NCBI GenBank assembly: GCA_018343915.1
Contig: JABRWF010000001.1
Coordinates: 4,526,001 to 4,590,000, forward strand
From: Agroathelia rolfsii
Taxonomy: Eukaryota; Basidiomycota; Agaricomycetes; Amylocorticiales; Amylocorticiaceae
Length of the DNA: 64,000 nt
Direction: 5' to 3'
The notes beneath the pieces were generated by a model that saw only the letters and a program-made list of their open reading frames with translations, searched no databases and had not been told where the DNA came from. Shown piece after piece: positions 47,497 through 56,672 of this stretch. The position numbers and the translations under genes are program-made. Positions within the stretch are counted from its first letter, which is position 1. Each line of letters starts with the position of its first letter.

Positions 47497-49437
47497 CTAG
47501 AGAATGCGAAGCTGGAGATTCCGAGCATTGGGAACATATACGCATTCATCTAGTTTCAGTACACCCTGGTCCAAAGTCCACTGGGGATCGCGGCAATCTT
47601 CGAGCAAAGGTATACACACCGGGTCTTCAGCTTGCGCGGCTTTGATGTCGCTTAACAACTCGTGAAAGTCGAAGAGTTCCGCGGCACATAGCGAAAATGG
47701 CATAAGAGAAGTCGCCCGAATGGACGCAGACAACTGCTCTTGCGTGAAGACCAGTCTTAGATTGTGCGGATTGGAAAGGGCGTAGCCCCTATCCCCCTCT
47801 TTAGGGTAGACGTCCCATTGTCTAGTTAGCGCATCAGGTTTAGCGCCGAGGCGCCCGGGCCTGAAACAAATAACCATGTTGAATTGGGACAAATATTCCG
47901 ACCATCGGGCCTGCCGGCGCGTCAGCAGTTTCGTGGTGGAAAAATACGTGAGATTTTTGTGGTCTGTCACCACATCCACGGGAAAGGTGGCGCCCTCCAA
48001 GTAGTGCCGCCAAGCGCGGAAAGCCTCGTAGATGGCCAATAACTCCTTGTCATGGGTATCGTAGTTGAGCTCGGCGGGGCCAAGCATGCAAGAGTGGAAA
48101 GCGACAGGGCAAATTTCGCCGTCGTCTCCGGTGAGTGACAAGATACCCGCCATTGCGTAGTCAGAGGCGTCGGTCTCTATCATCAGCTGCTTGTCAGGCA
48201 CCCAATGAGTGAGGATGGGTGCCGACGTAAATGCCGCCTTCAGTGCATTGAATGAATCTTTGCACTTCTGATCGAAATTCCAAGTCACACCCTTACGAGT
48301 AAGGCGTGTCAGGGGAACAACAATATCGGCGTAGTTGAGTATAAACCGACGATAAAAATTCGCGAACCCAAGGAAAGATTGTATGTCCTTGACCTTCCTG
48401 GGCTCGGGCCACTCGGCGATGTCCTTGACCTTGGCCGCATCCATTGTCAGCCCGTCCGGCGAGAGGATGTAGCCTAGGTACTCAACTGTGTCAACACCAA
48501 AAGAACATTTATCTGCGCGCGCATAAAGACCATGCTTGCGCAATCTACGAAGAACTTCCCAAATGTGAGCAGAATGCATCGCCGGGGAGTCCGAGTAGAT
48601 CAGAATGTCGTCCAAATAACATATGACGCAGATGTCGAGAAGATCCAAAAAGATGTCGTTCATGAAGCGCTGGAAGGCTGCCGGCGCATTTGTGAGGCCA
48701 AAGGGCATGACACGCCACTCAAACGAACCATAACGAGTACGGAACGCTGTTTTCCACTCGTCTCCTTTGGCTATGCGAACCAAATGGTAAGCATGCCTAA
48801 GGTCGATCTTGGTGTAAATTCTTGCCTTCCTCAGGGCGTCGAGGAGGTTGGCAATGAGTAGGAGTGGGTATTGATCCTTCTTGGTGATTTTGTTCAGGCC
48901 TCTGAAGTCGACACAAAGACGAAGGGAACCATCCTTCTTCTTGACGAAGAGCACCGGGGCTCCATGCGCTGAAGTAGCGGAGTGAATGAATCCAGTGCGG
49001 AGGTTCTCGTCAATGAATTCTCGGAGAGCTTTGAGCTCGAGAGCGGACAGCGAGTATATCGGACCGTGCGGCGGGGCAGCACCGTCTACAAGATCAATTT
49101 TCAGGTCGTAGGACCTGTGGGGGGCAAGGAGCTCAGACTTCAACTCGCTAAAAACGTCGGCAAATTTGTGGTACTCGGGGGGAATGTTGGAAAGGTTGGC
49201 GGGCTCTTGAGACGACGAATGTCCCATGAGGTCTGTTGATTCAGCGGACAATTGGTACACGGTACCACTCGCTCTACATGCCCGGAGGAATGCTGAGCAG
49301 CCAATTAACAACACCTTGGGTAGCGCGGAAGTGCTTCCGAAGGGGACAGGTGCGGGCGCCATCCCGCTGGATGCCTGATCGGACACTGTGGCTTGGTGGG
49401 CGGCAGAATCATTGCAGGACTTGCTGTCTGCAGACAT
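47497..49437 (-). CDS. GypH-1 RT and RNase H block (longest open frame in the window)
   Basis: 646 open codons. RT motif A IYTKIDLRHAYH (Asp about residue 212) and motif C YLDDILIYSD (residues 274-277) are intact. RNase H LMIETDASDYAMAG (Asp about 423), then a tether-like linker. This is part of pol: upstream it is separated from protease by one TGA and downstream by a TAG (47494-47496) from the integrase linker. Both fit C-to-T. ATG 49437 is an internal Met, not the natural pol start. Confidence 0.93.
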   Translation of the reverse strand: MSADSKSCNDSAAHQATVSDQASSGMAPAPVPFGSTSALPKVLLIGCSAFLRACRASGTVYQLSAESTDLMGHSSSQEPANLSNIPPEYHKFADVFSELKSELLAPHRSYDLKIDLVDGAAPPHGPIYSLSALELKALREFIDENLRTGFIHSATSAHGAPVLFVKKKDGSLRLCVDFRGLNKITKKDQYPLLLIANLLDALRKARIYTKIDLRHAYHLVRIAKGDEWKTAFRTRYGSFEWRVMPFGLTNAPAAFQRFMNDIFLDLLDICVICYLDDILIYSDSPAMHSAHIWEVLRRLRKHGLYARADKCSFGVDTVEYLGYILSPDGLTMDAAKVKDIAEWPEPRKVKDIQSFLGFANFYRRFILNYADIVVPLTRLTRKGVTWNFDQKCKDSFNALKAAFTSAPILTHWVPDKQLMIETDASDYAMAGILSLTGDDGEICPVAFHSCMLGPAELNYDTHDKELLAIYEAFRAWRHYLEGATFPVDVVTDHKNLTYFSTTKLLTRRQARWSEYLSQFNMVICFRPGRLGAKPDALTRQWDVYPKEGDRGYALSNPHNLRLVFTQEQLSASIRATSLMPFSLCAAELFDFHELLSDIKAAQAEDPVCIPLLEDCRDPQWTLDQGVLKLDECVYVPNARNLQLRIL

Positions 49438-49857
49438 AGTCCTTCGACCTTTCTGCCGGCTGTCTCAGAAGGTAATACTGCTGCTCGACCAATCAATCAA
49501 CGGATTGTAACGGACAAGCCAGTTGTGGCCCAAAACAGCGGAACAGGAAGAATCGAGAGGTGTGACAAAGAATGGTACCGACATGCAGTCACCAGAGGGA
49601 AAACGGACGTCTAAATCAACAGATTGGGTAATGACATGATTGCTTGACCCATCAAAGAGTCGAAGCGCAATGGGTTCCGAGGGAGTACATGGGAGGTTGT
49701 GATGGGATACGAATGCCGAATCAATGAAGCAGTGCGTGGAGCCTGAGTCCAGAAGCATTAGAATGATCGTGGGTATTTCAGGAGCGTAAAGTGTTAATGA
49801 GAGAGCATTAGGTAAGGAAAATGATGTAGCGTTAAGGCGAACACAAGGAGAAGACAT
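49438..49857 (-). pseudogene. GypH-1 pol start: retropepsin
   Basis: Best start ATG 49857 (MSSPCVRLNATSFSLPNALS), only about 43 nt from the LTR end. Aspartic protease motif LLDSGSTHCFIDS and the second hydrophobic-Gly motif VLGHNWLVRYNPLIDW. Same frame as RT, ended by TGA near 49462-49464 (fits CGA-to-TGA). No capsid or zinc-knuckle sequence precedes it, so this element has no conventional gag. Confidence 0.88.
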
Positions 49858-49887
49858 GATTACAAATGTGCAGTGAAACAAGATGGA

Positions 49888-49898
49888 AGTTTGGAAAT
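49888..49898 (-). other. Self-complementary PBS of GypH-1
   Basis: Minus ATTTCCAAACT starts 2 nt after the 5' LTR end (49901). It is an 11-nt perfect complement of AGTTTGGAAAT in the left LTR (35491-35501, minus). The right LTR copy (50277-50287) has one transition. Confidence 0.72.
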
Positions 49899-50318
49899 AC
49901 TGTCACGAACCAAACTTGCCGGAGACCCCGATGGAAGGTTCGGCGCAACAAGAACACAGACAGGCGATGCGGCGATAGACGATTGCGGCAAAGGGCACTC
50001 ACGGACGCAACAGCGTGATGCGGACACGTGAGGCTAAGGACGGGCAACAAATTGAGAGGGTTGGGTGCTTTGGTAAACGGCCAAGTCGATCGACACGACT
50101 CAACGAGATGATGATCAAGAGAGGAGGAAAGGGTGTCGGATGCGAAAGCGCTAGTGGATGACGGGGCAAGTTGCTTTAGTCTGGACTTCGGCCAAACGAA
50201 TGGCTTTGGCCCTTGTGTTACTGCTTCCAACTAAATAGGATGAGAGGGGAAGTGTTCTTAGTCACTAGACGTTTGAATTTCCGAACTAGAGTACGTAGGT
50301 ACAAAGTATTTGTGTATA

Positions 50319-50528
50319 CACTGAGTGACAAAACCGTCTCAATGTTTGCATTTTTTACAATTTTTGATCTATATCTCCAGAAATAAAATACTTAAAATTA
50401 TACTAAAAATACTTCTATTAAGTATACCATATCTGCTTTAAATTGAGCCCTAGGTCATGTGATTTGGTCAATAAACCATAGAGTTATGTATTATTCTTTC
50501 AAGGGGTATCATTGAGACAGTTTTGTTG
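50319..50528 (+). repeat. Left ITR of Mar-2
   Basis: The outer 17-mer ACAAAACCGTCTCAATG and the inner inverted copy differ by one base, giving two candidate transposase sites per end in opposite orientation. Confidence 0.88.
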
Positions 50529-50680
50529 CCACTTAATTGAAATATACTTTTTATAGTAAAACACAAGTTATACTATACTAATTATGTAAGCAGTGCCACC
50601 ACACATTTAAATACCCCCTATTTAGTACAAATAAACACAAACAACTCTTAAACTGCTACCACCATCATCTCTATACTACT

Positions 50681-51697
50681 ATGAAACCTTTATCCAATCA
50701 ACAAGTCCTTGATATTATCTGCTTGCTTAATAAACATCATTCTGCTAGGGATATTGCTAAAGCTACTGGTGTATCCCATTCTTCTGTTAGCAGAATATGT
50801 TCTAAACACTGTCCCCACCTTTCTAAAAGCTTAGGAGGCTGTCCCTCTAAGCTTTCCTCTACTGCTATACACCATTCCATCTGTCTTATTAGCTCTGGTC
50901 AGGCTGATACTGCTATGGATGTGACTAAAGCCCTTAAAAACACACTTGGGGAGTCTGTGTCTACCCAAACCATGCATAGGAGACTAAGGGAGCAGGGTTT
51001 AAAGGCTGTAACCAAGAAAAAAAGTTCTAATCTTAAGCCTCATCATAAAAGGGCTAGATTAAACTTTGCTCTTGAGTACCAGCACTGGACTCTAGAGGAC
51101 TGGAAGAGGGTGATCTGGTCTGATGAGACTAAGATCAATAGGATTGGGTCTGATGGAAGGAAATAGGTGTGGAAAAAGAAGGGAGAAGGGCTTAGTGATA
51201 GATTGGTTCAGGGAACACAAAAGTTTGGTGGTGGAAACATTATGTTGTGGGAATGTTTTGGATGGGATGGGGCTGGATATGCAACCAGGATTATTGGGAA
51301 AATGGACTCAGAAGTCTATGTGTCTATTTTAGAGGATGAACTCCAGGATAGTATGGAGTTATGGGGTAAAAATACTAACAATACTATATTTCAGCAGGAT
51401 AATGACCCTAAACATAAGAGCAAACTAGCCATGAAATGGTTTGAAAACCATGAATTGGAAGTTATGGAGTGGCCTGCTAGCTCCCCAGACCTCAATCCTA
51501 TTGAGCATCTATGGGATCACCTCAAAAGAAAGCTAGCAGACTATGATGAGCCTACATCATCACTTACTGGGCTTTGGGAGAGGATAGAGAAGGAGTGGGA
51601 TGCTATTCCAGTATCTATTTGTCAAAAGTTGATTGAGAGTATGCCTAGAAGGGTGGCAGAGGTGATAAAAGCAAAAGGAGGATATACTAGATACTAA
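50681..51697 (+). pseudogene. Mar-2 Tc1-family DD34E transposase with one stop
   Basis: ATG 50681 (MKPLSNQQVLDIICLL). N-terminal paired-like helix-turn-helix (ARDIAKATGVSHSSVSRI; second HTH with STQTMHRRLREQGL). Catalytic domain VIWSDETKIN, FQQDNDPKHKS and WPASSPDLNPIEHLW, with 34 residues between the second Asp and Glu. TAG 51164-51166 interrupts; Mar-1 has TGG there. Otherwise open to TAA 51695-51697, normal length (~338 codons). Confidence 0.95.
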
Positions 51698-51729
51698 ATT
51701 TAACAAAATTTGTATTTTGAAAATGTTAG

Positions 51730-51939
51730 CAACAAAACTGTCTCAATGATACCCCTTGAAAGAATAATACATAACTCTATGGTTTATTGACCAAATCACA
51801 TGACCCAGGGCTCGACTTAAAGCAGATATGGTATACTTGATAGGAGTATTTTTAGTATAATTTTAAGTATTTTATTTCTGGAGATATAGATCAAAAAATG
51901 TAAAAAATGCAAACATTGAGACGGTTTTGTCACTCAGTG
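51730..51939 (-). repeat. Right ITR of Mar-2
   Basis: Reverse complement of the left ITR with scattered differences. It ends CACTCAGTG next to TA 51940. Confidence 0.88.
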
Positions 51940-53222
51940 TATATACTACTACTCAGTGGAACATGTACGATGGAGTGAGAACAATAAGAAAATGGATAAA
52001 ATCAATAATGAGTCAAAAAGGGAAATGATAAGAAAGGGAAGGATCGACACGCATGGTGAGAAGCACTGCAGTTGTTGATCGATGCCGGGCATCAGTGAAA
52101 CCACGCGGTGCGTCCGGAGTTTGTTGATCGGCAATCAGGTTTGGTTCCGACAGGCGCATGCGACACGGAGGTTCCGGTGAGACAGTGCGTTGTGAGTCAC
52201 TGCTGTGCAACCCAAATGAATGCGTATTGTGGTGTGCATTGGAAAACATCCCAGATATTGATCGGGATGTGCGGCGTGTGACATATAGCAGTAGAGGAAA
52301 GCTTAGAGAGATGGCCTCCTAAGCTTTTAGAAAGGTGGGGACAGTGTTTAGAACATATTCTGCTAACAGAAGAATGGGATACACCAGTAGCTTTAGCAAT
52401 ATCCCTAGCAGAATGATGTTTATTAAGCAAGCAGATAACATTAAGGACTTATTGATTGGATAAAGGTTTCATAGTAGTATAGAGATAATGGTGGTAGCAG
52501 TTTAAGAGTTGTTTGTGTTTATTTGTACTAAATAAGGGGTATTTAAATGTGTGGTGGCACTGCTTACATAATTAGTATAGTATAACTTGTGTTTTACTAT
52601 AAAAAGTATATTTCAATTAAGTGGCAATAAATGTCAAGGCTTGCGCTCTTGACTAATCTGACAAACACAACCCCCTGTAAGGTACGGAGGCGGGCTGTAA
52701 AGCCAGGTTTTACGTGTGTGACTTGGTCAGATGTTTCTCAGGGACCCACGTGCTCCCGTTGCTGCTCTTCGTAATAGGGTACTTTATATGCTACTTTGCT
52801 AGGCTTGTGTTTGGTACTCTAGACTTGATGTCTTCCCGTGTACTCGCTTTGCGTCAAATAGCTTATATAATACTTCTTACTCAAGACAGGCGGCTTAGCC
52901 CACCGTGGTCTATGATATCCCTGCAAGGTCTTATTGCTGCCTTGACCAGAATGAACTGGGTTTAATATCATGTGCAACGCCCCTTATATATTGGGGACTT
53001 ATGGCTTATTGCCTTCTTGTAACAAGGCTTATGGGAACGCTTACTAAGATGCCCTAAAGGCCTTACACTTAATAAGAGGAAAGAGGGAGGGTAATGTGGG
53101 CTAGGGCAAACAAGCCTGAAGGTGAGAAATATATTAGTGTTTATGTGAGCATACAAATGTGGGGGGGGTGCCCTTACCTGAAGGCGAGAAGGTCGAAGCT
53201 AAGGTTCAGGTAAGGGCTTACA

Positions 53223-53630
53223 TGTTATGAGTTCACTAACCTTAGCCCAATTTTTCTTTTATTTTTCCTTTATTTTATCCCTTCTTTTTATTGATAGTTA
53301 AGTAGTACTACTTAGGTTAGAGTTTAGGTCATGTGATTTGTACATTACATGACTATTACTATATCAACCTCATTATGTACACCTGTAGACTTTAGACTGT
53401 TGTCTTTGTCTACAGGTGAGTAACCTATGTATTTCTACTTTACTTCAATTCAACTTTGTCTACAGTTCCCTTTTCAGCATCACTAAGAAGTGTGAAGCTA
53501 ACCTAGAGAGGTAGCTAGCCCAGAGAGGTAGCTAGCCCAGAGAGGTAGCTAGGCCAGGTGGACAAGGAGTCCAGCCTTGAGGCCATCTTAGTGAGAGCAT
53601 GAGTGGTGTTGGGAGGAGGACCTCCTGACA
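53223..53630 (+). repeat. 5' LTR of NonI-1
   Basis: TGTTATGAGTTCAC...CCTCCTGACA, 408 bp. Primer hairpin 53380-53417. Near 53505-53560 a ~17-bp unit (agagaggtagctagccc) repeats three times. Terminal GGAGG/CCTCC hairpin. Confidence 0.94.
53380..53417 (+). promoter_or_regulatory. Self-primer hairpin of NonI-1
   Basis: Perfect 11-bp stem CACCTGTAGAC / GTCTACAGGTG. The loop contains AGACTGTTGT (53394-53403), a 10-nt perfect complement of the PBS at 53633-53642. The sequence is unrelated to the A/B/C primer but the architecture is the same. Confidence 0.78.
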
Positions 53631-53915
53631 TTACAACAGTCTCACCACTTTCCCCTTGCCTGGTATGTCTTTGTGACTGCCAGAAGTTGTGATTGGCACA
53701 GTTGGTATCGATTAGTGCAATCGATGTGATTTTGGTGCAGGGATGTTGCTCGGCATGGAAATGCGCGCAACCCCTTGCACAATCACTTTTTCCCCATCAT
53801 TTCACTCTACTCCATCACCCCTAAGGCCTAGGGCCTTCTAGGATTTTTCCTGCATTTTTATATATTTTCTATGGACCGTAGTGGATCGAACACAAGCGCA
53901 CGGCTGCTGCCTTGA
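53631..53915 (+). other. NonI-1 internal region, left part
   Basis: Non-coding. It contains an ATCGATTAGTGCAATCGAT palindrome near 53707 and then pyrimidine-rich sequence. No ORF. Confidence 0.7.
53633..53642 (+). other. Self-complementary PBS of NonI-1
   Basis: ACAACAGTCT starts 2 nt after the LTR end, the same offset as in GypA, GypB and GypH. Confidence 0.78.
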
Positions 53916-54782
53916 TGTCAAGGGTATACTCCTTGACTTTGTGACGTTGGGCGTGTGGTGCCTACTTGTGCACTAAATCAAACAATACACTCTTAACACT
54001 AAATACTTGAAGTACCTACGCATAAGTGTTCCCACAGATAACAGGACCTTGAATTTATTAAAGGCCTGTCCGGGTACTTTCTTATCTTATGCGTATTCGA
54101 TGTTCTTATGGAGTTTCACACACACACACTTTTTGAGGGGATTCACACCACCTCCTAGTAAGGGATAGAGAAAGAGGGAGGGAAAAGGGGGGGTGGCTAG
54201 GACGAGGGCCTAGGCCTGAGAGTAATACCCTGAAGGTGAAGTTTATTAGCAATCTACTTTAGAGGGAATACAAACTTTGTTACTTGCCTGAAGGCGAAGA
54301 GGTCGAAGCTGAGCTCTTCAGGACAAGTTACATGCGCTATATATACTACTATTGAATGGTCCGTGCGCAGCAATAATGGTCTGTGCGTAGAGGGAGATAG
54401 AAGCATAGTTGTGGCAATGCAGGGGAAGATCTTTTAACCTAACTCCACCGGGCATCCGTGTGGAGATCCGTTTCCGGACCGGTATCGGTAACCATCAGGA
54501 ATTGATCAGGGAAGGAAGTCTGTGTTCCTAGGCTGTGCGTGATGATGAAATAGAAGTTCACACAGCCCCGAGATTACTCCTGTGACGTGCGGCTTGGAAC
54601 ACGTGAGGGCCAATCACATGACCACTGCACTGTCCACAGACCACGCCCTAAAGGGTAATTTTTATAAGAAAAATAAGAAAATGAAAGGAAAAGAAAAGGA
54701 GAATATCATAACTTCGTAAATACTGGTCCAAATATTACAAGAAAATACTCGAAAAATCCGCAAAATTTCCCTTCTCATGACA
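53916..54782 (-). mobile_element. Solo LTR B in NonI-1
   Basis: 867 bp, minus orientation, TSD CTTGA (53911-53915, 54783-54787). Minus-strand B hairpin near 54288-54335 with AGCTTCGACCT. Confidence 0.95.
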
Positions 54783-54787
54783 CTTGA

Positions 54788-55809
54788 GTTGGCAGCAGGG
54801 CTCCTGGATTCTTCCACGCACCCTGCACAACGCAGCCCTCACGCTTGGGCACTCTCTCACTCACTCCAGCTGCTTTTGACATTATGTCTGGCTTTTTCAT
54901 TTCTCTCTGGCAACTCTGTGTCTAGAACCGGTAGGCAGGGACCCTCTGGTCACCAAGCACCACCTTTCTTTTGCCTCAATGCCGCCCTAAACACCGCCGG
55001 TGCTTGCACGAACAAGATTGAGCGGAAGTCACTCATCCCACCTCAATCTCATCTACCGGCCGTCGACCTCAAATCAACTGGCAATTTTGCACACTACACA
55101 CACCGTTGGGAGGACTCGCATGCAAGACCACGCGCACGCCATTTGCAAGAAGATAGGCTGGCATGAGCGAGATCTGCACATGCCGCCCCCTCCTGGTTCA
55201 ATAAGCTGTTGATCTCAAAACGACGGGCTTTTGCTTGCAGGCCGTATACATCATAGGCAGGGCTGGTACGCACGCTCATCGCCGCCGTTGGTACGCACGC
55301 TCATCGCCGCCGTTGGCACGCACGCACGCCACCGCCGTCCATGCCGCTCGATTGCCATGGTCGCGCGTGCATAATTTCATGCGGATTCGTACACGCGACA
55401 GCAAATGAATCACCAGTCGTCAATTTTCATATCGACCAGTGATTGCTCGCACGGCACATGCATGACCGAGCATGTGCATGATCAGTTGCGATCGCCGTCG
55501 TCGTCGTCATTTCCCACTGCTGCCACCATCTTGCTCACTCAAATTCATGCATGCATCCCCCCTTATCAGTCCTTCTCCATCATGATGCCCAATACGTTGG
55601 TCGCTGACCCAGCACCAATGTACAGACATATTCTGTGCCATGCCGTCGCCATGCCCCCACCATCGACAGCCGCCGCCATCTCGCGCGCGCGATGTTCGCC
55701 AACGCCAACGCCGCTCAAGTGCACCACGAACGCGCATGCACGACTCAGCACGGAATATGTACACGCGACCACCGCTATCATCATTCCCCCACCGTCGACC
55801 GAGGCTGCC
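54788..55809 (+). other. NonI-1 internal region, middle part with tandem repeats
   Basis: Non-coding, GC-rich, CAC/GCC-rich. A 25-bp unit (GGTACGCACGCTC...) repeats at 55265-55289 and 55290-55314 with a partial third copy. A segment at 55719-55797 is imperfectly repeated at 56676-56755, adjacent once solo C is removed. Short overlapping ORFs follow base composition and are not supported. Confidence 0.7.
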
Positions 55810-56667
55810 TGTTATGAGTTGGACTTTTGTACTATAAATTTTTTGTTATTATTCAAACAATGTATTATATTTCTTTTCTTTTCATTTTCATTTATTACCC
55901 TAAGAGCGTGGTCTGTAGGCAGTGAGCGGTCCTATGATTGGCCCTCATGTGACTAAGCCGCACGCTACAGGAGTAATCGTGAGTTGTGCGTTTCCTGTTC
56001 ACCATTCCGCACAACTCCGGAGTACAAACCTCCAATCACTGACAGATTCCTAACGGATATTGGTTCTGCTACACACCTCCGAGCTTCCGCTCCCAAGCTC
56101 CTGCGGAGCTCCGCTCCTGAGCGCGGAACCTCCGGAAGTGTTGTATCTCCGCACGGCTGCCCGTCGGAGTTAGGGAAAAGGTCTTCCCCTGCATACTCTA
56201 CTTTCTCTTTGTCTTTCCTCCGCGTCGGAACTAGCGCGGAGCTTTCGTAGTAGTATAAGTAGTGTGTGTAACTTGTCCTGAAAGGCCAGCTTTGACCTCT
56301 TCGCCTTCAGGCAAGTATTCAGGTTGTACTTCATTAAAGTAGATTACTAATAAAACTTTGCCTTCAGGGTTCTCTAACCTCCGGGCCTAGCCCAGCGTCT
56401 TAGCACATATAAATTCCAATTAGTAGGGTGAAATTCCCTAGACTAGTTAGTTAGACGCGTGACGCATGATTCGGAACCTCCGGGAACTCCGCTCCCCTCC
56501 GACTTAAGTCTCCGGAGCTTTGTAAGGCATAAGCAGAGTACCCTTACCACCCTCAATAGATAAAGGGGTTTGCGTAGTGTGGGAAAACTTCTGTCTTAGG
56601 TACTTTGCTAAAAGGTTGGGAGGTTATTTTTGATTATCTCCGCATAGTCAAGAGTGATCCCTTGACA
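55810..56667 (+). mobile_element. Solo LTR C in NonI-1
   Basis: 858 bp, TGTTATGAGTTGGAC...CCCTTGACA, TSD CTGCC (55805-55809, 56668-56672). Hairpin near 56271-56315 with AGCTTTGACCT. GGAGCTCC-rich palindromes near 56100. Confidence 0.95.
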
Positions 56668-56672
56668 CTGCC

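Larger units (their letters stand above)
50319..51939 (+). mobile_element. Mar-2, intact-length Tc1/mariner element
   Basis: 1621 bp flanked by TA (50317-50318, 51940-51941). About 210-bp terminal inverted repeats, 50319-50528 and 51730-51939. Each ITR starts CACTGAGTGACAAAACCG and ends with an inverted copy of the same core (CATTGAGACAGTTTTGT). It encodes one transposase with a single nonsense codon. Confidence 0.95.
35115..52283 (-). mobile_element. GypH-1, complete Gypsy element with antisense extra ORF
   Basis: LTR pair 35115-35874 (3') and 49901-52283 (5', holding Mar-2), TSD TATAG (35110-35114, 52284-52288). Minus orientation is shown by pol, by the purine tract next to the left LTR (minus aagagggggatac) and by the PBS at 49888-49898. 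About 6.3 kb without GypB-3, solo A and Mar-2. The layout is LTR, PBS, PR-RT-RH-IN-chromodomain, convergent Zn2Cys6 ORF, purine tract, LTR. No gag is found between PBS and protease. Confidence 0.93.
49901..52283 (-). repeat. 5' LTR of GypH-1, split by Mar-2
   Basis: 760 bp without Mar-2. It starts (minus) at 52283 and ends at 49901 with GGTTCGTGACA. Mar-2 sits at the TA inside its TATATATA box. Confidence 0.93.
23170..52472 (-). pseudogene. Mar-1 transposase, dispersed pieces
   Basis: The start codon complement is at 52470-52472 and the stop at 23170-23172. Reading leftwards, the pieces cover the helix-turn-helix N-terminus (52284-52472), the middle (34967-35114, 33821-33959, 24382-24469) and the catalytic half (23170-23643) with QQDNDPKHKS and SPDLNPIEHL. 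At the codon where Mar-2 has TAG, Mar-1 has TGG (near 24440), so this copy kept the ancestral Trp. It is inactivated by the insertions. Confidence 0.85.
22928..52631 (-). mobile_element. Mar-1, Tc1/mariner element shattered by later insertions
   Basis: Five pieces (22928-23643, 24382-24469, 33821-33959, 34967-35114, 52284-52631) align in order with the reverse complement of intact-length Mar-2. They are separated by solo E, solo F, solo A, GypH-1 and then GypA-3. The left ITR (CACTGAGTAACAAAAC) is at 22928 after TA. The right ITR is past the window. Each LTR break has a TSD copied from Mar-1 sequence: CCAAA, CAATC, GTTAC, TATAG. Confidence 0.92.

Noticed and set aside
45195..49857. GypH-1 as a plus-strand element led by the coiled-coil ORF as its gag
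   Set aside because: Pol, the purine tract beside the left LTR and the PBS beside the right LTR all show minus orientation, so the coiled-coil ORF is antisense.
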